From positions 1 to 64,000 of the forward strand of contig NZ_BNBZ01000024.1 in the NCBI RefSeq assembly GCF_014656215.1: a stretch of 64,000 nt of DNA, in the 5' to 3' direction. Each line of letters starts with the position of its first letter. The stretch's first letter is position 1. Source of the stretch: Streptomyces zaomyceticus. Lineage in GTDB: Bacteria; Actinomycetota; Actinomycetes; Streptomycetales; Streptomycetaceae. Under the pieces are notes generated by a model that was not told where the DNA came from, ran no database searches, and saw nothing but the letters and a program-made list of their open reading frames with translations. Made by a program: the position numbers and the translations under genes. Of the stretch, positions 42,401 to 51,557 are shown piece by piece.

Positions 42401-44368
42401 CACCGTTTCCTGGACCGGCTGGCGACGGTGCGGGCCGACACCGACGGGGCCACGCCGGCGGGCCTGGTGCACTTCGATCTGCCGTCGCTGCCGTACTCGG
42501 GGCTGCCCTTCACCTCGCTCCTGGACGATCCGGCCGCGGTCGCCTACCGGGCCGTCGCACCGGGCGTCGACGCCGAGCACCGGGCGGCGCTGCTGGACGT
42601 ACTCGGCCGGGTCGACGCGCTGGGCCTGGCATCGACGGCCGGCTCGGCGGGCCACTGGCGCCGGGTCCTGGTCCACCTGGGCACGGCGCATCTGCGCACC
42701 CCGGACGGCCTTGAGCACAGTTCCTGGCACCGCTCCGTCCTGCCGCTGGGCGGCGGAGCGGCGCTCGGCATCACCGAGCACAACGAGGGTGTCGTCGACG
42801 GGCGGGAGTTCGGGGCGCTGCTGTACGACCCGAGCGGCCGCTTCGAGGTGCCGGGCCCCTACACGGTGCGCGGCGACGCGCCGGTGGGTGACCGGACGCG
42901 GGGCGCCGACTGGCTGACCGCCTTCCTGCGGGAGGCGGACTCCCGCGCCGAGGCCCCGTTCGTGGCGGAGGCGGCCGAGGAGTTCAGCCGGCTCACCGGG
43001 GCATCCGGGGCGCTCTCCCGGCTCGTTCTCGTGGGCATGCCCGCGATCGACAGCTGGGAGAACAACTTCCTGCCCGCGGAGCTGCGCAAGACCCTCGGTC
43101 TGAAGGTGGCCGAGGCCGGACACGCTCGCGACGAGCTGCGGGCGCTCTCCATCGAGGTGCGGAGGGCGGTGATCGCGGCGCTCCTGCCGGAGGACCCGGC
43201 ACGTCTGTGGAGCGAGGGTCCCGACGTGGCGTCGGCCGCGGCGGTGTGGAACGCGCGCGTGGGACGGCGGGCGCAGGTGCCCGACTGGCTCTCCGCCGAG
43301 GCCGCGCGTGCGGTGCGTAACGGCTGGGCCGTACACCGGGCCCTCCCGGCGATCCTCGACCCGGAGTCGTCGCCGGAGCTCAGTGTCGACGTGCCGTGGC
43401 ACATCGAGGGCGACCGGCCCGCGACCGTGGCCCCCGCCGACACGCCGTTCACCGCGTCGGTGCTCACGGGCACGATGAGTCTGACGGCCTGGCTGGCCCA
43501 CCGGCTCCCCGCCGGCGATCCGGTGCGAGCGACGCTGCCCAGCGCGCTCACCGCCGTCCGCCGACGCCTGGCCGCGCCCGAACTGCTGCTTTCCATCGGT
43601 CATTTCACGAGCCTGGCGGACTTCCGCAAGGTGGCGGGCACCCCGACCGAGACGGCACCCGGGCACGAGCGGTACGGCGCCGTCTTCATGTCGACGCACG
43701 ACGGCCAGCCCCAGCCCGCTCTGCGGCCCGCGCTGCTGGACTCCACCGGGTCCGACCCGTACCTGGTGGCGCTGCGCGGCCCGGACCAGCACCCGACCGC
43801 GGTCGAAGCGGCGCTGCGGCGCGCGCACGATCCGGTGTTCGCCCGGCTGTTGGCCGACCCGGGCGCGCCGGTGGCCGGTGGGACGGACGAGGAGGGCACC
43901 TGGTGGCCACAGGATCCGTCCCGTTCGGTGCCCGATCTGGTGGCGGAGGTCGCCGCGGCCCAGGGGCTGGGGGCGGATGCGGCGGTGCTGTATCTGATGC
44001 TGCTGGCCATGCCCGATCCGACGGACCGCAACACCGCGCGGTGGACGGGGTGGAAGCCGGCGCGGCTCAAGGCGGCCCGCGCGGAACTGGCCTCCGGCGA
44101 CCTGGTGGTGTCGGCCGTACGGGCCCGGGCGGGGCGCTCCCTGTTCCTGCCCGGTGCCTGGGCGGAGCAGTCGGCGCCGGTGCTGCCCGTCGAGCAGTGG
44201 AAGCTGCCGATGTACGGGCCGGTGGCGGGCGCGCGGCCGGTCCTGGGCGCACTGGTGCCGACCGAGCCTGCCGCGGAGCTCTTCGCCCGTGCGTGGCAGC
44301 GGATCCTCGACGGTGACGTCCCGCGCTTCGAGGAGCTGAAGGTGCGACGCACCAGGCGCCGCCGCTGA
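39455..44368 (+). CDS. Large partner protein of MoxR/VWA cluster, 1637 aa
   Basis: This huge soluble protein begins at GTG 39455, overlapping the DUF4132 stop (GTGA). It is mostly helical, without a transmembrane segment or a P-loop. Recognisable stretches include AALDACHELAGRLASAVPHF, HFLPVFYEQAARVFLAVENT, the beta-rich VFTVDGGADYWSLRSEHLSL region (about 650-720), and near 1490 GAVFMSTHDGQPQPALRPAL. Such long proteins accompany MoxR, VWA and SWIM genes in many actinomycetes. It probably scaffolds or is the substrate-handling subunit, but this is inference from position. Product of unknown function. Confidence 0.7.
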   Translation: MTSTTDSGNAELIRAGAVLPADAEGAGASAVELTARSYRHPVLGEERVVIRLAAAELGPAEDLAAGFLGLEPHGEPVVVGLGQRQELGFPEWVLVHHPEDGHHALAVVPELDRLARQAKTKPKAALDACHELAGRLASAVPHFLPVFYEQAARVFLAVENTTYASQLFGRARTSEAQHGLPVDEDRLDAVFLEFALAGALPVKVLTGYGKELAARLAPAEAFARFRRLCVRRTAGGLAPSAQAAVELRRLARAAGLSGSEAEQDYLAELLPLPATLRAADGWWKSHRAALIALARRVPAVRGTLLSMTPPGDNGEFSAMWLAILVESGADAGLTDADLPAEERCADGAAGWLERFHTARHRGWGPRPTPPALLDLVDRAAGRLRTDLAARPEDEGFLRIGVEDANLLDLLLSLEIPVADPTPGRRNRRHDALNLSDWARGEEPRDLVALAADPRFRPSFRNGANSYNDASTGTDVMRRLAGSAGGRPMLTEWMREVARDSVAAGLPGLPNAIARLSWLPAEALALAPQEVAAAAGADLGETLARTLRGGLWEELRWPAWEEALTELAPGRDKVDGLTVLEAWPYLIVANSVQVRVIDADSTVLTHDLRVPSGHSYRYGFHYVDGALLVFWSTYGRGSEAQAYWHTAPDKVFTVDGGADYWSLRSEHLSLPLPGGGRTTGGGVLHHGDTRLPKERPVLSDGTSYWVWESGERQADGGWAEYDPAEGAYGRRSQPGFLADALRPHGTGAELLARSSWLRPAPVVDGSALGTSADGLLGWRVVRLPGKGWHAEDTAGRVVTLPQDSSMPIAALTFPGDDRPRALTHQWRELSLADPDGVVTTTADGDRNELYGTAAATLPPLSHLYALRARDPEGSAVLRAADAESAGALLKAAVAAERAAELPDLVSTVLPGISAPELIAGVVRVLRFAVRQQKSLDAVAARLDPAGEPAETRVEGPADRLLATALNGIAGSGYYRAGADEDVAHRFLDRLATVRADTDGATPAGLVHFDLPSLPYSGLPFTSLLDDPAAVAYRAVAPGVDAEHRAALLDVLGRVDALGLASTAGSAGHWRRVLVHLGTAHLRTPDGLEHSSWHRSVLPLGGGAALGITEHNEGVVDGREFGALLYDPSGRFEVPGPYTVRGDAPVGDRTRGADWLTAFLREADSRAEAPFVAEAAEEFSRLTGASGALSRLVLVGMPAIDSWENNFLPAELRKTLGLKVAEAGHARDELRALSIEVRRAVIAALLPEDPARLWSEGPDVASAAAVWNARVGRRAQVPDWLSAEAARAVRNGWAVHRALPAILDPESSPELSVDVPWHIEGDRPATVAPADTPFTASVLTGTMSLTAWLAHRLPAGDPVRATLPSALTAVRRRLAAPELLLSIGHFTSLADFRKVAGTPTETAPGHERYGAVFMSTHDGQPQPALRPALLDSTGSDPYLVALRGPDQHPTAVEAALRRAHDPVFARLLADPGAPVAGGTDEEGTWWPQDPSRSVPDLVAEVAAAQGLGADAAVLYLMLLAMPDPTDRNTARWTGWKPARLKAARAELASGDLVVSAVRARAGRSLFLPGAWAEQSAPVLPVEQWKLPMYGPVAGARPVLGALVPTEPAAELFARAWQRILDGDVPRFEELKVRRTRRRR

Positions 44369-44579
44369 GCGGCGGTCCCCCACGATCACGGGCCGACTCG
44401 GATGCCGCCCGCCGGCGTCCGTCGGCACGCGTCGTCAGCTGCCGGCACCCGCCGGCATCTGCCGTCGTCCGTCGGCCCGGCCGTCTCCGGTACGGCGCGG
44501 CGCACCCCGTCACAGGTGCGCCGCGCCGGCCGCCCCGTACACCTGTCCTTCCCCTGCACCGCCCCGGAGGAATCCCCGT

Positions 44580-45734
44580 ATGACCGTCACCGAACAGGCC
44601 GTCCCCGCCCGGCAGGTCCAGCCGGCCGAGGAGCGCCACGCCGCCGAGCTCGCCTTCCTCGCCGTCCAGGATCCCGGCCCGCGCCCGCCCGGCTGGGCGT
44701 TGACCCCGCGCGCGGTGGTCACGTTCGTCTGCGGCAGCGAGGGCGTGGAACTGGCACTGCCCAAGCGCCGCGCCGGGCTGCCCTCGAAGCTGGAGATCGC
44801 CCCGAAGTTCGTCGGTGAGCGCGCCCTGGTGGAACGCTGTGTGGTCACCCTCGCCGGAGAGCGCGGGCTGCTGCTCACGGGTGAGCCCGGTACCGCCAAG
44901 TCGATGCTGTCGGAGCTGCTCGCGGCCGCCGTCAGCGGGACCAGTGCCCTGACCGTGCAGGGCACGGCGGGTACGACGGAGGACGCGTTCCGCTACGGCT
45001 GGAACTACGCGCTGCTGCTCGCCCAGGGCCCCACCCCGGAGGCACTGGTCGACTCCCCCGTGCTCTCCGCGATGCGCACCGGGCGGGTGGTCCGGGTCGA
45101 GGAGATCACCCGCTGTCTGCCCGAGGTGCAGGACGCCCTGGTCTCGATCCTGTCCGACCGCCGGATCACCGTGCCCGAACTGACCGCCACCGAGGACGCG
45201 GTGGTCGGGGCGGCACCCGGCTTCACCGTCATCGCCACCGCCAACCTCCGGGACCGCGGAGTCTCCGAGATGTCCGCCGCGCTGAAGCGCCGTTTCAACT
45301 TCGAGACGGTGGGCCCGATCGCCGACGCCGACGCCGAGGCCGTCCTGATCCGCCGCCAGGCCGTGGCCGCGGTGCAGCGGGCGGGCGCGCCCTTCGGGGT
45401 CGACGACGCCGTCCTGGACGCCCTCGTCACCGTCTTCCGTGACCTGCGCTCCGGGCGCTCCACGGAGGGCTGGGACGTGGAACGCCCGGGCACGGTCATG
45501 TCCACCGCCGAGGCGGTGCAGGTCGCGGCGTCGCTGGGGGTCGCCGCCGCGTATCTGCCGGGCGGGGACGTGCTGGACCTACTGCCGGGCCATCTCCTCG
45601 GCGTCGTCCGCAAGGACGACCCGGCCGACCACGCGCGGCTGCTCGGCTACTGGGACGGACCGGTCCGCCGCCGGGCCGAGAACGGCTCGGCGATGTGGCG
45701 CCGGCTCTGGGACCTGCGCGGGAGCCTGCGGTGA
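44580..45734 (+). CDS. MoxR-type AAA+ ATPase, YehL-like
   Basis: The 384-residue protein is a MoxR-family AAA+ ATPase. P-loop GEPGTAKS is at 101-108, Walker B is in VVRVEEITRCLPEVQDALVS (about 177-190), and sensor 1 is TVIATANLRDRGVSEMS, followed by an arginine-rich KRRFNFE. MoxR proteins act as chaperones that activate VWA-domain partners. The VWA gene is directly next and overlaps it by one base (GTGA), so a working pair is very likely. ATG 44580 follows GGAGGAA. Unlike the other junctions, there is a 211-base gap to the gene upstream, so a second promoter is possible. Confidence 0.92.
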   Translation: MTVTEQAVPARQVQPAEERHAAELAFLAVQDPGPRPPGWALTPRAVVTFVCGSEGVELALPKRRAGLPSKLEIAPKFVGERALVERCVVTLAGERGLLLTGEPGTAKSMLSELLAAAVSGTSALTVQGTAGTTEDAFRYGWNYALLLAQGPTPEALVDSPVLSAMRTGRVVRVEEITRCLPEVQDALVSILSDRRITVPELTATEDAVVGAAPGFTVIATANLRDRGVSEMSAALKRRFNFETVGPIADADAEAVLIRRQAVAAVQRAGAPFGVDDAVLDALVTVFRDLRSGRSTEGWDVERPGTVMSTAEAVQVAASLGVAAAYLPGGDVLDLLPGHLLGVVRKDDPADHARLLGYWDGPVRRRAENGSAMWRRLWDLRGSLR

Positions 45735-48700
45735 CGAGCGTCGAACCACTCGACCCCAGGGCTGCCGTGGACGTGCTGGCCGCGTCGCGCGCACCGTACC
45801 TGCTGGGGGTGCGCCACCACAGTCCGGCGCTGGCCGCCGTGGTGCCCGCCCTTCTGGAGGAGGCCGGTGCCGAGGTCGTCTGCGTGGAACTTCCCGCCGA
45901 CTTCCAGCCGTGGCTGGAGCACCTCGCCGATCCCGAGACCGTCGCCCCGGTCGCTCTGGCCGGGGCGGGCGAGGACGGACGTCTGTCGTTCTACCCGTTC
46001 GCGGACTTCTCGCCGGAGCTCGCGGCGGTGCGCTGGGCACGGGCGCGCGGGGTGGAGGTCGTCTGCTGCGACCTTCCGCTGTCCGATCCCGGCTGGTCGC
46101 TCACCGGGGCGGGCCCTGCCGGAACGGACCGGACCGATGCCGACGGTTCCGGCGGCGACGGTTCCGGCGGCGACGGTGACGGTCGGGTCGGTCCCGGCTC
46201 CGAGGAGGAGGGCGGGCACCGGCGCGGCTCCTTCGCCGTGGCACTCTCGGCCGCCGGGACCGGCCGGGACCGCGAGGACATGTGGGACCGCGCGGTGGAG
46301 GTGCTCGCCCCCGGCTGCTCGCCCGAGGCGGTGCGCCGGGCGGCCCTGGGTGTGGGCTGGGCGCTGCGCTCCGACGCCGCCGTGCCCGCCACCGACCTGG
46401 CTCGCGAGGCCCGGATGCGGGACACGGTCGCGGCGGCGTCGGCGGGCGGCCGTCGGGTCGCCGCCGTGATCGGCGCCTTTCACGCGCCCGGCCTGCTGAC
46501 GGACGCGAGGGCCGACGGAAGCGGGGGTACGGGCACCGCATCGGGTGCGGCCGCGCCCACCGCCGCGGGCTCTGCAGTGGGCGCGGGAACCGGCACGGGA
46601 GCGGGCTCGGGAACCGGCAGGAACTCCGACGCACGCTCGGCCGATGCCGTGACCTCCCTCGTCCCCTACTCCTTCGACCTGCTCGACTCCCGGTCCGGAT
46701 ACCCGGCCGGGATCCGCGATCCGCTCTGGCAGCAGGCCGTCCTCAGCGCTGCCGGCGACGCGGACCGGATCCGGGAGGCCGCCGCCGCCGCGGTGACCGG
46801 TGTGTGCCGGGAGATGCGGGGCGCGGGCCACACCGCCGGTACCGGCGAGGCCGCCGAGACACTGCGGCTCGCCTGCGACCTCGCCACCTTGCGCGGGCTG
46901 CCCGCGCCCGGTCGCGGTGAACTCCTGGAGGCGGTCACCACCGTCCTCGGGCAGGGCGAACCCCTGGGCCGTGGCCGGGCACTGGCCCGCGCGCTGGAGG
47001 CCGTGTTCGTCGGCACCGCGCGCGGTCGGATCGGCCCGCGCGCGCCGCGATCAGGTCTGGGCCCGTCCGTCGAGGAGGAGCTCGCCCGGTTGCGTCTGCC
47101 GGGCGAGCAGGACCCGGAGCCCCGGGAGGTACGTCTCGACCCGCTCCGCTCGCCTCTCGACGGCCGCCGTGAGGTGCTGCTGCACCGTCTGCTGGTCATC
47201 GGCGCGTCCTACGGCGAGCCCGTCGCGGTCTCCGCCACCGGCGACGGGACCGCGCTCGGCACCAAGTGGCGCCTCAAGTGGACGCCCTCCGTGTCCGCGC
47301 GGCTGGACCTCGCCGGGGTCCGCGGAGTCACCGCGGCCCAGGCCGCGGCCGGGACTCTGGGCGAGACCGCCCGCCGTGAGGCAGCCGAGGGCGGCCCCAC
47401 TCCGGCGCAGATCCTGACCGGGCTGACCGCGGCCGTCCGCTGCGACCTGCCCGAGCTCGTCGACGCGCGGCTCCGCGAGGCCGGCGTCGTACTGCCCGAC
47501 ACCGCCGAGCTGCCCGAACTCCTCGAAGCACTTGACCTCTTGGAAGGCGTACGACGGGGTCACCACCCGGGGACCACGCCGGACGCCCGCGCGATGGCCG
47601 ACGCGCTGTCGGGCGAGCTCATCGAGGCCGCCGTCCGCTCACTGCCGGGGCTGGCCGGCAGCGACAGTGCCACGGACGCGAGGGCTCTGGTGGCCCTGGC
47701 GGACCGGACGGCCGCTCGGCACCTGGGCCTCCGCCTGGACCGGGCCCTCGCCGAACTGGTCTCCGAGGCATCGCCGTTGATGCAGGGCGCCGCCCTCGCC
47801 GTACGGGTGATGGTCGATCTCGATCCCGCCGTCGGGCTCGGCGAGCGGGCGGCCGGCTGGATCGACGGGGCGACCGCTCCCCCTGCGCGACGAGCGCTGA
47901 CGAAGCGGCTCGCAGGACTGCTCACGGCCGCGGGTCCGCTGCTCCAGGCGTCCCCGGACGCCCTCACCCCGCTCCTCGACCGGGTCGAGTCCCTGGTCGA
48001 CCAGGAGTTCCTCGACCGGCTCCCCGCCTTGCGGGGAGGCTTCGACGTGCTGACCCCCGCCGCCCGCGACCGGCTGCTCGCCACGGTGACCGAGCGGCTC
48101 GGAGACCGGCTCGACCTCTCCCTCGACGCGCCGCCCGAGCTGCTCGCCCTCTGGGCGGCGGCCGACGCGGCCGGGCTCGCCGCACTGAAGGCATTGGCCC
48201 TGCCCGATCCCGGCGTGCCCCTGGCGGAACATCCCGCGATCGACACCGGCACGGCCCCCGCCGTTCCGGGCGTCGGCGGGCCGAGCGGCGGCATGGCGCC
48301 GACGGGCCCGGTCCCGGCCGGGTCGCCCGACCGGCGGCTCGAGCACGCCGACCGGTGGCGGCTTCTCCTCGGCCGGCACAAGGACCGGCTGTCCGCCGAC
48401 GCACGCCGTTACGCCCACGCGCTGGACGAGCTGTACGGCGGCGGACGCGGCGAAGGCGCCGACGACCTGGACGGCGGAGCCGGACAGGGCGGCGGGCAGG
48501 ATCCCTCCTTCCCCACGGCCCGCGAGTGGTCGCGGGAGCTGGAGTCCCTCTTCGGGGCGGACGTCCGTGAGGAGGTCCTCGCCGAGGCGGCGGACGCCGG
48601 GCGCTCCGACGTGCTCACTCAGCTGGACCCGGCGGCGGTGCGTCCGTCGGTCGAGCTGCTGAGCTCGGTGCTGTCCCTGGTCGGAGGCATGCCCGAGGCG

Positions 48701-49453
48701 CAACTCGCGCGGCTGCGGCCACTGGTCAAGCGGCTCGTCGACGAGCTCGCCCGGGAGCTGGCCACCCGCCTGAGGCCGACGCTCTCCGGACTGGCCACGC
48801 CGCGCCCCACCCGTCGGCCCGGCGGACGCCTCGACCTGGCCCGTACGCTGCGCGCCAACCTCGCCCACACGCGGCGTACGGACGACGGCCGGGTCGTGGT
48901 CGTACCGGAACGTCCGGTGTTCAGCACACGGGCGAGCAAGGAGTCGGACTGGCGGCTGATCCTGGTGGTCGACGTCTCCGGCTCGATGGAGGCCTCGGTG
49001 ATCTGGTCGGCGTTGACCGCGGCGGTCCTGGGCGGCGTTCCGACCCTGTCCACGCACTTCCTCGCGTTCTCCACCCAGGTGGTGGACCTGACCGACCGGG
49101 TGGAGGACCCGCTGTCGCTGCTCCTCGAGGTCAGGGTCGGCGGCGGCACGCACATCGCGGCGGGGCTCGCGCACGCCCGTTCGCTGATCACCGTGCCGAG
49201 CCGCACCCTCGTCGTCGTGGTCAGCGACTTCGAGGAGGGCGCACCGCTCGGCGGGCTGCTGGGCGAGGTGCGTTCCCTCGCCTCCTCCGGCGCGCATCTG
49301 CTGGGCTGCGCGGCGCTCGACGACGCCGGCACGCCTCGCTACTCGGTGGCGGTGGCGCGGCAACTCGTCGCCGCCGGCATGCCGGTGGCCGCCCTCAGTC
49401 CGCTCGCCCTCGCCCGCTGGGTGGGCGACCGCCTCCGTGGAGAACCCCGTTGA
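45731..49453 (+). CDS. DUF5682-VWA protein, YehM/YehP-like
   Basis: The 1240-residue protein starts at GTG 45731. Residues about 15-300 form DUF5682 (YLLGVRHHSPALAAVVPALL, VEVVCCDLPL, AAVIGAFHAPG), which resembles the ChaN/TraB-like fold. After a Gly-rich, low-complexity linker, about 300-1050 are helical with a DUF5682-type core. Residues about 1070-1240 are a VWA domain with the MIDAS motif VVDVSGSMEAS and later threonine and aspartate positions. E. coli has separate YehM and YehP for these; here they are fused. The VWA end should be the MoxR substrate. The stop overlaps the next gene. Confidence 0.88.
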   Translation: MTSVEPLDPRAAVDVLAASRAPYLLGVRHHSPALAAVVPALLEEAGAEVVCVELPADFQPWLEHLADPETVAPVALAGAGEDGRLSFYPFADFSPELAAVRWARARGVEVVCCDLPLSDPGWSLTGAGPAGTDRTDADGSGGDGSGGDGDGRVGPGSEEEGGHRRGSFAVALSAAGTGRDREDMWDRAVEVLAPGCSPEAVRRAALGVGWALRSDAAVPATDLAREARMRDTVAAASAGGRRVAAVIGAFHAPGLLTDARADGSGGTGTASGAAAPTAAGSAVGAGTGTGAGSGTGRNSDARSADAVTSLVPYSFDLLDSRSGYPAGIRDPLWQQAVLSAAGDADRIREAAAAAVTGVCREMRGAGHTAGTGEAAETLRLACDLATLRGLPAPGRGELLEAVTTVLGQGEPLGRGRALARALEAVFVGTARGRIGPRAPRSGLGPSVEEELARLRLPGEQDPEPREVRLDPLRSPLDGRREVLLHRLLVIGASYGEPVAVSATGDGTALGTKWRLKWTPSVSARLDLAGVRGVTAAQAAAGTLGETARREAAEGGPTPAQILTGLTAAVRCDLPELVDARLREAGVVLPDTAELPELLEALDLLEGVRRGHHPGTTPDARAMADALSGELIEAAVRSLPGLAGSDSATDARALVALADRTAARHLGLRLDRALAELVSEASPLMQGAALAVRVMVDLDPAVGLGERAAGWIDGATAPPARRALTKRLAGLLTAAGPLLQASPDALTPLLDRVESLVDQEFLDRLPALRGGFDVLTPAARDRLLATVTERLGDRLDLSLDAPPELLALWAAADAAGLAALKALALPDPGVPLAEHPAIDTGTAPAVPGVGGPSGGMAPTGPVPAGSPDRRLEHADRWRLLLGRHKDRLSADARRYAHALDELYGGGRGEGADDLDGGAGQGGGQDPSFPTAREWSRELESLFGADVREEVLAEAADAGRSDVLTQLDPAAVRPSVELLSSVLSLVGGMPEAQLARLRPLVKRLVDELARELATRLRPTLSGLATPRPTRRPGGRLDLARTLRANLAHTRRTDDGRVVVVPERPVFSTRASKESDWRLILVVDVSGSMEASVIWSALTAAVLGGVPTLSTHFLAFSTQVVDLTDRVEDPLSLLLEVRVGGGTHIAAGLAHARSLITVPSRTLVVVVSDFEEGAPLGGLLGEVRSLASSGAHLLGCAALDDAGTPRYSVAVARQLVAAGMPVAALSPLALARWVGDRLRGEPR

Positions 49454-51381
49454 GCACCGAAGTCCTGCCTCCCGTCGCCCCCGACGTCCTCGCCGAGGCC
49501 GTGGAGCAGCTCAGTGCGCGGCTGCGCAAGAAGCTCGACGCGGCCGTCGCGGAGTGTGCCGCCCGTGCCGAGCCGGCTGCCGACGGGTCGGTGTCCGTGC
49601 CGTTCGGCGAGGACGCGGTGGTCACGCTGCGCCCCGGCGCGTCGGGCGCGGTGACCGGCGCGGATCAGGCGGTCTGCACGTGTCTGCTGGCGCCGCGCTG
49701 TCTTCACCGGGCCGCGGTGCTCGGCGCGTCACCGATCGCGGACGGGGAGACGGTCTCCGGACCTCCGCCGGAACCGCTGCTCGGATCGGCGCCCGTATCG
49801 CTCTCGGTGCCCATGTCCGAAGCGGCCTCCGTATCGCTGTCCGGTGCTTCCGCGACGAAGGACGCCGGTCAGGACTCGGCCGCCGTACCGCCCCCCGCCT
49901 CCGGGGCGGCGCACGGTTCGGGCGGCCTCGGCACCGAGGCCTCTCAAGGCACCCCGCCCGCGCTCACCGCCGCGCAGGTCCGGGCCGCTAGCGCACTCTG
50001 GGAGGCCGCCGCCGAGGCCCTGTCCGCCGGTGTCACGGCAGGTGGAACGGTGGTCCAGGCCGAGCTGCTGCGCGCCGCCCACACCGCGCGGCTGGCCGGG
50101 CTGCCCCGTGCCGAGGCTGCCGCACTGCGCGTCGTACGGGGTCTGCGTGCGGCACGGGAGCGCGGCCAGGGTCAGCGCCTCGGCGATCTCACCGGCGCCT
50201 TCCGGGAGCTGCTCGCCGGTGCCGCCGTACTCGCCGCGGGTTCGTCCGGTCCGGGCTCGACCGGCACCACGCGCAGGGTGTACGAACAGGGTGGCAGCCT
50301 GCGGGTGTTCGGCCTCTGCCGGGAGCCGGTGCTGTCCGCCACCGGATACGGAGGTGTGGCCACCCATCTGCTGGGTCCTGACGGCGCGTTCTACACCGTC
50401 TCCGATGTACGCCCCGGTGGTCTGTCCCGGGCCAGGGGTGCGGGGTCCGCGTCGGTGGCCCTCGGTGGGGCGGTCCTCGACCATGCCGGGCTGGCGCGCG
50501 GGGGTCTGCGGATCGTGGGCGCGACCGTCTCCTCCGACGGCCGGCTGGGTGCGGGCCGGGGTGTGAGCGCGACCCCGGTGCGTGGCGTGTCCTGGTCCGA
50601 GGAGCCGGCGGCCGCGTTGTTCGCCAGACCGGTGCACGAGGCGATGGCCGCGGTGTTCGACGGCGACCCGCCGGAGTCCGACGGGGCGGGGGCACCGCTG
50701 CTGGGCTGCGACGTGGAGGTGATCGGAGCGGCCGGGGAGTGCCTGGTGGTCCGTGTCGCCGGGGACGGGCCGGTGCTGCGGCTCCGCCCCGCCCACCCGC
50801 ATCCGGAGCTGCCGCACGCCGCCAACCTCGGCAGGATCGCGCGGTACCCCGGCCTCATGCTGCGGGTGCTGGGCCGCCCCGACCCGGAGCGGGCGGCGAC
50901 CCTCCGGCCGCTCGCGGTCGGTCCGGTGCCGGGGGCGTCGGACACGCTGCGGCTGCCGGAGGAGTGGCTGGGGCGGGCCGACCTGGGGTACGACCGGCTC
51001 CAGGGCAGCCACTTCCCGCCCGCCGCCGAGCGCTCCGTACCGGTGGGACCGGTCGGTGCCGGGTCCGATCCGCTCGCGGACGCGCCCTTGTGGCGGGTGC
51101 GGCGGCTTCTGGAGACGGGGGTCGCGGGCGGGCGACGTGCCGTGGCCGAGGCGGGCCGCGGGGCGGACACGGCCGCGCTCGTCGCACCACTGCGCCGAGC
51201 GGGTCTCGGCGGAGCGGCGCAGCTGGCGCAGGCGCTGACTGCGGAGGCGGACCGCCGCCCCCGCGACGCCTTCGGCCGCCTCAGGGACGCGTCGGCCGAC
51301 GGCTACGCCCGTGCGTGGCTCGCCTCGGCGGTCCATCTCGCGGCTGCGGAAAGGTCGCTGGTGGTGGCCTCCTGGTCCTGA
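49450..51381 (+). CDS. SWIM zinc-finger protein, YehQ-like
   Basis: The 643-residue protein starts at TTG 49450, overlapping the VWA stop (TTGA). Residues about 76-87 form the SWIM zinc motif CTCLLAPRCLHRA (CxCxnCxH), suggesting DNA or protein contacts. The rest alternates helices with Ala/Gly/Pro-rich linkers. E. coli YehQ is the matching member of the yehLMPQ operon. The biological role of SWIM proteins there is not established. It ends the + strand gene set, and the cluster is convergent with the metallophore-type operon. Confidence 0.85.
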   Translation: MSTEVLPPVAPDVLAEAVEQLSARLRKKLDAAVAECAARAEPAADGSVSVPFGEDAVVTLRPGASGAVTGADQAVCTCLLAPRCLHRAAVLGASPIADGETVSGPPPEPLLGSAPVSLSVPMSEAASVSLSGASATKDAGQDSAAVPPPASGAAHGSGGLGTEASQGTPPALTAAQVRAASALWEAAAEALSAGVTAGGTVVQAELLRAAHTARLAGLPRAEAAALRVVRGLRAARERGQGQRLGDLTGAFRELLAGAAVLAAGSSGPGSTGTTRRVYEQGGSLRVFGLCREPVLSATGYGGVATHLLGPDGAFYTVSDVRPGGLSRARGAGSASVALGGAVLDHAGLARGGLRIVGATVSSDGRLGAGRGVSATPVRGVSWSEEPAAALFARPVHEAMAAVFDGDPPESDGAGAPLLGCDVEVIGAAGECLVVRVAGDGPVLRLRPAHPHPELPHAANLGRIARYPGLMLRVLGRPDPERAATLRPLAVGPVPGASDTLRLPEEWLGRADLGYDRLQGSHFPPAAERSVPVGPVGAGSDPLADAPLWRVRRLLETGVAGGRRAVAEAGRGADTAALVAPLRRAGLGGAAQLAQALTAEADRRPRDAFGRLRDASADGYARAWLASAVHLAAAERSLVVASWS

Positions 51382-51557
51382 TGCTCAGCGCGCGGAGCGG
51401 CGTCGGCCGATCGGCTCCCGGTCGGTGGGCCGGCCGGCCGGGAGACCGAGCGGTGGGTCGGCCGGTGGGTCGGCCGGCCGCCGCCCGGCCCGGGGATCGG
51501 AAGGGCGGGGCGGCGTCCGGCATACCGGCTGTTCAGGTCGTGCGGGGTGTTCAGGTG

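Noticed and set aside
51382..51557. A repeat or origin in the G/C-rich gap between the SWIM and PLP genes
   Set aside because: The stretch has imperfect GGCCGG-type repeats without a consistent unit; low-complexity spacer is enough.
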